A DNA stretch of 64,000 bases from Otatea glauca (lineage: Eukaryota; Streptophyta; Magnoliopsida; Poales; Poaceae): the NCBI GenBank assembly GCA_036346275.1, contig CM070722.1, positions 58,007,524 to 58,071,523 of the forward strand, in the 5' to 3' direction. Below, piece after piece: positions 57,531 through 64,000 of this stretch (its first letter is position 1; every line of letters begins with the position of its first letter). The notes beneath the pieces were generated by a model, which saw nothing but the letters and a program-made list of their open reading frames with translations, was not told the DNA's origin and did not search any database. Made by a program: the position numbers and the translations under genes.

Positions 57531-58981
57531 CAAAGACCGAAAGCGGCCGGCGAAAATGAGCATAACTTTTGACTCCGGACTCCGATTTCAGTGATCTTGG
57601 ACTCTACCGAAAGCTAAGAACGAGGGCTACACAACTAACAAGGTCTCACTACCCAAAACTCAAAGGATAAACACAGATTTCACAAAGAATCCAAGGAGAC
57701 CTACAACCTCACTTTTCTAACCACCAACAGCACTCTCTTTCTAAGTTTCACAAGGATGGATCACTTGAGCACTTAACACATCTAAAAGTCATTCGACATC
57801 GCATCCCTCTTAATAGTACGGCAATCCTTAAACTCAAATTAAATCAAAGATAATATAAGTCTAGAAATAGTCACTTGTCGTCTTCTTTCTTAATATCGAT
57901 GCATGAAGACTTTCACCATATAATTGATGACATCTTCGCCTTGTTCAACTCGACTCGATTCATCTCGTGAGACTCTCGTCCTATCAACCTTGACTTGATC
58001 ATCCTCTCTGACGATCTCCACGCCAAGTCGATCTTGACTTAGTCCTCAACTCTTGGTGACACCGTCGTCTTGTTGACTTCGGCTTAATGATCATCCTCCA
58101 AGATACGTTGGTCATCATACACATACGGGACCTAAGTCTTTCCAATCCACTTATGATAGACATTAGTCCCAAAATCTCAATAGATATAAACAAGTTGATA
58201 TTTGTGAACAATTGATTACAACAAGTGTTTCATATAACGAAGCACAACATAAATGGAAACACTTACATAAGAAATGTTCTCTACTAAGTACATCATGATG
58301 AATATGTAATTGATCTATATGCACTAGAGAGATAATTGCCAATATGATGAATCAATTAAATCATGGCAAGGATCACAATCTTTACTTAATTGAAGCACAT
58401 GATGGAATATACATGAATTGTACATGTGCAAATAATATTTGGAATAAGAGTAAATATGTGATCCAACACTAGATTAAACTTCACTAAGAGAAGTGCATGA
58501 GAAGATACACAACTAAGACATGCATGCACCAAGTCAATCTATAGCAATATGAAGTTTAACTCTAGTTAATACATGCATACTAAAAACAAAGCACATAATG
58601 AACTCAAATGAATATATATGCACAAATAAATATGACATGAACCAATGTGCATATAGAACCAATGTTCATATATATAATCAACATGCTAATTGGAGTTCAC
58701 TATGCATTTGCACAAAAGGAATGCAATAACAAATATAGAAGAGATACCAAAATTGCATACCTTATCTTTGCTTAACCATCCCACTTGATTTTCCTCTAAA
58801 AGATGAGATTGATACTCAACTAGGCAATAATATGTTAGTCTCATAGCAATATAATCATATTAGAGGTTTGTCATTTGTTAAGCACTAAGTTAAGCATTTA
58901 CTTAATTACATAGATTGTCATTATGTGCGTTTGTCATTAATCACCAAAATAACATAAGTGCCTAGATGCACTTTCATGATC

Positions 58982-59002
58982 ACTCTGCATCATCCTCTCC
59001 AA
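58982..59002 (-). pseudogene. Candidate Hsp70-16-like exon half, 5' side of the LTR
   Basis: Twenty-one bases follow a TTGTTCAG acceptor on the minus strand (LERMMQS). They join the 50853-50769 segment across the insertion. The feature is too short to identify alone. Confidence 0.4.
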
Positions 59003-60328
59003 CTGAACAATGAAAATTACAGGTGACTCAAATCAATCTCAAGGCGATTAATGCCAAGCGAAATGATGTTTAATGGTAGAAGAGAAGATCGTAGGCTTTT
59101 AAATAAAGATGTAGATATACGTAGCACTATGTAATAGACACAAACTTATAGTGAAAAAAATATATCTTACTGATACAAATCATCAGAAATAACACAAAAT
59201 TAAAATAGCCAGTGCATTCACATGCAAGATGCATGCACCATTGTACTTATAGGCAAATAAGATGAAAATAAAAGAAGAATGTCCTTACACATGAAATATT
59301 GCAGCAATATCAGCAGCATAGAAATTCTTTAAGTTTGCTTGTTTGCGTGAATATATATATATTTACGTCCTTCTATCAGGGTTTACATCTTTAAAACCAA
59401 ATTAAAAAATTCAAACAATTTAATTGTAGGTGACACAAATTAATCTCAAGGAGATTAATGCCAAGCGAAATGATGTTTAATGGTAGAAGAGAAGCTCATA
59501 AGCTTTTAAAGAAAATGTATGTAGTCTGACAGAATTAAATTAATTGTAAATATTAGAAGAGATGCTTTTTGATCCATCAGACGGAGGAAGTAGTAGTGCT
59601 GATAGGCAACAACACATCAGCAAGGTTATGTTTTAGAGATAATTAATTAGGGTGGTCAGATATTAGCTTGTTGAATTTAGTAATCTTAATGGATGATAAG
59701 AAAATTACCTTTCTAGCTGAGATTGCATCGAGGCAAACATTGCTTTCAAGCTAAGAATTTACGGGTAAAGAAAATTTCAAACAAAATGGCAGGAGTGACA
59801 GACTGACAGTGGTACATATCATCAAATAGAGCTGATTTTAAAACATGGAGCACAAACTAAAAGATCATATGCTAAGGATACTACCATTTCGTGAATGTAA
59901 ATGCCAGTTACATGTCAAGGATTATATATGCCATCAAGAAACAAAATCAGCGGGCGTCGGGGAGGCGTAGAGAGATCTGGACTCTGGAGGTTTGCGTCAT
60001 CGAGCAGATCGGGAGGAACAGAGGAAGATCCCATGTTTTTCTTCGGTGGTCGGTTCGGTTTTTTTGTGTGTGGCCGGTTTTTTTACACGTGGGAGTGGAG
60101 AATGTACCACTGCCACCAACTCTTAATTGAAAGTAGTAGAGATAAGGCCACAAGCTACCATGTGAGTCTTACCGTGTTAGAGCCATGAGAGGTGCCATAT
60201 AGGATTGGAGAGCCATGAGAAGTGGCACATAGATAGAATATTAGGGTAGCCTCCAAGAGTACCAAGTTGTGTTGTACCAAAGTTTGTAGTAGTGAAATAA
60301 AGAGTTGAGTTCTTGTGTATAAGAATTA
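59003..60328. other. Gene-free interval with an 85-bp duplication
   Basis: It probably includes intronic or upstream sequence of the Hsp70-16-like relic, but I find no further exon. A direct duplication (59020-59104 and 59427-59511) shares ggtgac, gattaatgccaagcgaaatg and atgtttaatggtagaagag. A GC-richer minus-strand stretch at 59940-60030 (MGSSSVPPDLLDD) is unassigned. Confidence 0.5.
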
Positions 60329-60570
60329 GGGTTTATTTGATTTGAAGCTAACTTTGTCACGTTTAAACTTAGATGTACTACAGATTCTTAAGCGAATGTT
60401 TAGTTCGTTGCCACACTTTCTTAGCTCCATATCACACGTGTCATAGACTCAGTTTATTTGCCAAACTTTGCCACATTTGAGGCGCTGAATTTTGTTGGCA
60501 CAAAAAGTGTGGCAAACCACACTTGCTTAAGGTTAGTTATGTTAAAGTTGGCTTCAAACCAAACATGCCC
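60329..60570. mobile_element. Tourist-like (PIF/Harbinger) MITE, 242 bp
   Basis: The left end gggtttatttgatttgaag and the reverse complement of the right end, gggcatgtttggtttgaag, continue into ctaactttg/ccaacttta, giving termini of about 28 bp. TSD TTA is at 60326-60328 and 60571-60573. The interior is non-coding. Confidence 0.85.
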
Positions 60571-60573
60571 TTA

Positions 60574-61440
60574 GTCTACCACGGGTGTGTGGTATCCTCA
60601 AAGTGGGTATTGAGGGTACACCTCCAGATTTTCCATCAGGTAGACTCCAGATTGATTGTAATAGTTTGAGCACAAGTTTCCCCTTATAATAAATAGAACC
60701 TCACGAAAGAATGATCTGCATCTTTGAGGAAACATTGAGGCTAGCGTGTGGTGTCAATAGCCAAACTGACTACCCATCTGCCAGCAGTTTCACAAAAGAG
60801 GACCAAAGCTCACTGATAAAGAAGCATGTTGCAGGGCCGTCGGAGTTGTATATATAGACGACGGATTCTGAGTCACCATCAACTGGTGGCATAGCCGTAG
60901 AAGGACCGTCGAAGCGTCGCTGTTGAGCTTAGATGTGTGGCTTAGCCACGAAGGGACCATTAAGGGCCTCCTAAAGTGGAGTTTGTGACCGGTGAGGAAG
61001 AAGAAGATGGTAAGATTTGCATTCCATCAGCCGATGAAACATTCGTTTGGCCCTTAGATCGAGCCAGATCATGATGGATTTCTATGAGAGAAACGAGGGG
61101 AAACGGAAGAACCGGAGGCTTGCAGCAAGCTGAGGGAATCCACGGTGACCAAATGGCACACCGACAGGCAAGGTCGCCAAATCCAAGTCGGGAAACTTAA
61201 TTATTAAAGAGGAGGGGGATTCACTACGAACACCGACGCCAAGAAGAGACATTGTTGCAGGAGATCCGATCGGAGTACTCCTCAATGTAGACTATGGCGA
61301 CAGACGTTGGGGTGGAACAAGGGGAAGGGGAGAGGATCTAATCTACTACCTAAGTACCGAACGAGGACTTCATTGTGGGACCCTCTTTGCCCCCGGCAAG
61401 GCAGAGGAAAAGGAAAGGTGAGGAGAAAGAGCTAGGAGGG
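60574..61440. other. Gene-free interval
   Basis: No supported gene. Short repeated phrases occur (agccatgagaggtgccatat at about 60181 lies just left of this interval, and accgtcga/accgtcg at 60838-60918). Confidence 0.45.
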
Positions 61441-61461
61441 TTTTTTTAGGAGTCGCTACAT

Positions 61462-61688
61462 AGAGAGAGAGTTGCATGCATCAGCCAGTTCACCCAAAAG
61501 CTTAAGCTCCCCCTCATGCGTAGGCTCTCTCAGTCCTAAGACGTGGAATAGAAGTGGACTGCAATTATTTTTCTGTAATTGCGCCAGACCTCTTGGCTCT
61601 GATACCATATTGAGTTACATGCACCAGCCAGTTCACCCAAAAGCTTAAACTTATAAGAAAAGGTGGGCAATTCACTTATACTTCAACA
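61462..61688 (-). mobile_element. TRIM/SMART-like mini LTR retrotransposon, 3' LTR truncated
   Basis: On the minus strand the 5' LTR (61688-61608, 81 bp) starts tgttgaagtataagtg and ends actcaata. It is followed directly by the initiator-Met tRNA primer-binding site tggtatcagagcca (61607-61594), a short non-coding interior, a polypurine tract atgagggggag (about 61506-61517), and the distal part of a 3' LTR (gcttttgggtgaactggctg, 61505-61480). The first half of the 3' LTR is absent. This layout, with no genes and under 250 bp, is that of TRIM/SMART elements of grasses. Confidence 0.8.
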
Positions 61689-64000
61689 ATGAGGTTGCTT
61701 TGTCAACCAGTAGTTGGACCAAGCATGTATGGTTGGAACCTTTACCGGTCTCTATTGAAATATCTATGTGTTATAGTTAGCTAGTACCGACTTTCTTTTA
61801 GTAAAACCTTTACGCTACATGTATGACTTTGATTTACTATGTAACACTAGTATAGTGCCTGTGCTAACGCTACGACGGCAGTACACCCGATTATCAATTA
61901 AATGAGAAGATAAGTATGAATACAACACTTAATAATAAAAGGGAAATTTATAATTTTAAATGAATTTAGAAAGAAAAACGGAACTAAATGGAGGTCGAAT
62001 GGGCGAAAACGGGCTCCCAAAAGATTTTAAATCAAGAAAGAGAAAGAAAAAAGAATTTTCTGATTTTAGATTATTTTTTTGCAGCTTCCACAGAGAGCAC
62101 AACAGTGCTCTCCGGCTTGGCCACAGCAAGGGAGGGAAGGCCGGGGTGGCGGCCGATCGCAGTGGGTCGGCACTCAGTGCGGCGTGATCGCCAAGACCGG
62201 CGCTCTGGGGAGTCATGGTTGCGGTGAATTTCGCCGGGAAAGATGACGGTGATGGCTTGGGTTACCTCCAAAATCCAGCGATCTTTACAAGAGGGAGCAC
62301 TTGGGGATTTACGCAATGCGATGGGGTGGAGTAGAGCTCGTCGGCTTTTATAGCCCCGAAACAAGTAAATTTATGGAAACCATAATTTGGGATCAAATCA
62401 GATTGAGAGGAAATTTTGGCAATAGAGCACGAAATTTGGGGAATTAACACCATAAATGTAAAGAGGAGATTTGGTGCGGGATTGATGGAGCTTTTGAGCT
62501 TCTTTCTTGCTTTAATGGAGGGAGGGAAGAGAAGAAGCTTCTCTGGTCTGGGCTGCAGCTAGAAGAAGCTACAGGTGAGTTGCCTTTATTTTTTTAAATA
62601 TAGAAGTATTTTTGAAAAGATAGCACATTAGGTTAAAAAATTCTAGAAAAATTCTCAAAAAAACTTTCCATTATTTTGTACTTAATAAAATTATTTTTAA
62701 AAAAAATTAAATTATAAATTTGCCGAGGCACGGCGGTCGCGAGGTCGCCGACCAAAGAACCTCGCCGCGTCGGCAAAGCCATCGATGGCGCATCAGTGGA
62801 GCCATTGCGGACTGCGTTCTCCGACCACACGCCTATCTCCGCTTCCTTTTCCCACTCGTAATGTATGGTCCTTTCCTTTTCCGGACGTTTGTTTCCTTTT
62901 CCTTGATTCCAAGACGTTTGTTTCCTTTTCCTTGTTGATGCCGAGGTGAGGAAGGTCTGTGAGCCACAGGATGATTTCGGAAAAATATAGAAAATAAATC
63001 TGCGCTCACCGACACTGGATCCACAAGGAAAAAAGATAAAATTAAATGATGTTTCGCCGACCACCGTTCCGCGAGAAAAATTGAAAAAATTAAGCAAAGA
63101 CTCACAGCATCGCTGGTTCCTTAGATAAAAATAAAAACAAAAATTCAGCGCTCTCGTATACCGAAATTAGGCTCTATGGGGCTAGACCCGTAAAAAAGTC
63201 TTGAGAAGGGTCATATTCGGAAAAAAATACGATCACAATGCCAGGACAATAAAAAATTGAAGTCTTGTTTCCTTGCATGCGGATCCTCCCTGTTTATTTC
63301 CTTGTTTGATTCACCCTTCTTCCAAATATGTAGTACGTACAATTTTGGCCAGTAAAAAATTCAAGTCTGGTTTCCTTGCATGCGATCCTCCTTATTTATT
63401 TCCTTGTTTGATTCGCTCTCCTTACAAATATATAGGTGAGGGAGGTCTGTTGTGGATCATAGGGATGATTAGACACACTAAATAATGGCCATCGAATGTG
63501 GGTGAGTAAATCTGAGGAAAGATCTGATACGTTCATTTTGATGAATGCAAGTTTCTGGGGACGTTTTGCTGGGTGCACGAACATTGGGCCATCTCTAATG
63601 ATGTGCATTATTTAGGGTGGACGTAGAAAAAATTGCTTAGATACATTATAAAGAGGTATAGATAACTGCGCACTGTAGGAGACTAAATACCCTCTGACTA
63701 AAACTAAGCTATCTGAACGATTCTTCAACGGAGAAGATTTCGCTCACAATTTTACAAATAGGAAGAGAACAAGTTTCTATTCCACGAACCCGAGAAAAAT
63801 TTAAAACCCTGGCTAGGTAGTTGGGCTAGTGGGTGGACGAAAAGTCAAACTCTCGATGCACTTCAAAATCTGTGCCTTCTACTCTTGACGTGACTGCGTC
63901 TCGTCTCTTAAAATGAAGACAGGTCCGGTTTGGAACATTAGCATCCATGTCGGCAGTCGGCACCATCAATTAACTCTACTGTCCTCTCCCTCTCGGTAAC
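61689..64000. other. Gene-free interval at the window end
   Basis: No coding exon could be supported on either strand. GC-richer pockets at 62090-62350 and 62720-62850 have no recognisable domains. Short duplications are present (gacgtttgtttccttttcctt at about 62883 and 62912). Confidence 0.5.
63263..63440. repeat. Direct duplication, about 100 bp period
   Basis: The blocks gtttccttgcatgcggatcc plus tttatttccttgtttgattc occur at about 63266-63312 and 63369-63414, nearly identical. Confidence 0.8.

Larger units (their letters stand above)
50854..58976 (-). mobile_element. LTR-only insertion (outer), split by a nested insertion
   Basis: On the minus strand it starts tgaaagtgcatctaggcac and ends cgacatcccctgtcctttca. 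The perfect TSD TGATC is at 50849-50853 and 58977-58981. After removal of the nested 51565-57141 insertion and one GTCTA copy, about 2.5 kb remains, with no gag-pol and no second LTR copy, so it is best read as a solo LTR. Start and end resemble the long LTRs of grass SIRE/Maximus-type copia elements (recalled, not searched). It interrupts an exon of the Hsp70-16-like pseudogene. Confidence 0.85.

Noticed and set aside
59947..60030. Minus-strand start MGSSSVPPDLLDD as a first exon
   Set aside because: No convincing splice donor or continuation was found and no family was recognised; too weak to list as a gene.
61594..61607. Part of a tRNA gene
   Set aside because: The sequence matches only the 3' end complement of initiator Met tRNA and sits next to an LTR end, so it is a primer-binding site.

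Overview
The window is plant nuclear DNA, almost certainly from a grass and most likely an Oryza (rice) relative. The reasons are GT-AG split genes of plant families (a NAC factor, a DeSI-type peptidase, an Hsp70/Hsp110-type relic), a dense layer of LTR retrotransposons and small MITEs with clean target-site duplications (TSDs), and the sharp contrast between GC-rich Ty3/gypsy blocks and AT-rich intergenic DNA. No prokaryotic, viral or CRISPR features were seen.

Layout. 1-8528: 5' part (minus orientation) of a Ty3/gypsy element (copy 1), cut by the window edge and inserted in an older LTR remnant (8534-9430). 9431-13888: AT-rich intergenic DNA with a ~174 bp tandem repeat, three small hairpins and an hAT MITE. 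18159-13889 (minus): an intact six-exon NAC gene of the SND2/NAC073/NAC075 clade, 461 aa, with a hAT MITE in intron 3. 18.2-22.6 kb: intergenic, with a Stowaway MITE. 32166-22666 (minus): a four-exon PPPDE/DeSI-like gene, 207 aa. Its 6.7-kb second intron holds a LINE 3' relic, a truncated copia element and an opposite-strand LTR fragment; its first intron holds a Tourist MITE.

35.0-59.0 kb is a nest of insertions in one decayed minus-strand Hsp70-16/Hsp110-like gene. A complete 15.2-kb gypsy element (copy 2, 35206-50369, TSD ATTAT) sits in one of its introns. An LTR-only insertion (50854-58976, TSD TGATC) sits in a more upstream exon and is itself split by a 5.6-kb LTR-only insertion (51565-57141, TSD GTCTA). 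Order of events: gene, then gypsy copy 2 and the outer LTR independently, then the inner LTR. 59-64 kb is intergenic with a Tourist MITE and a TRIM/SMART-like mini-retrotransposon.

Both gypsy copies are the same family. Genes lie gag-PR-RT-RH-IN on the minus strand, with a separate plus-strand (antisense) ORF between IN and the 3' LTR that has its own TATA box, and in copy 2 a 34-unit tandem repeat between that ORF and the 3' LTR. All reading frames in both copies are broken, mostly by 1-3 base indels. The two host genes, in contrast, read cleanly across every splice junction. I found no convincing new defence, RNA or metabolic system; the antisense transcription unit, the two-strand-open 51-bp array and the nested disruption of the chaperone gene are the points most worth following.
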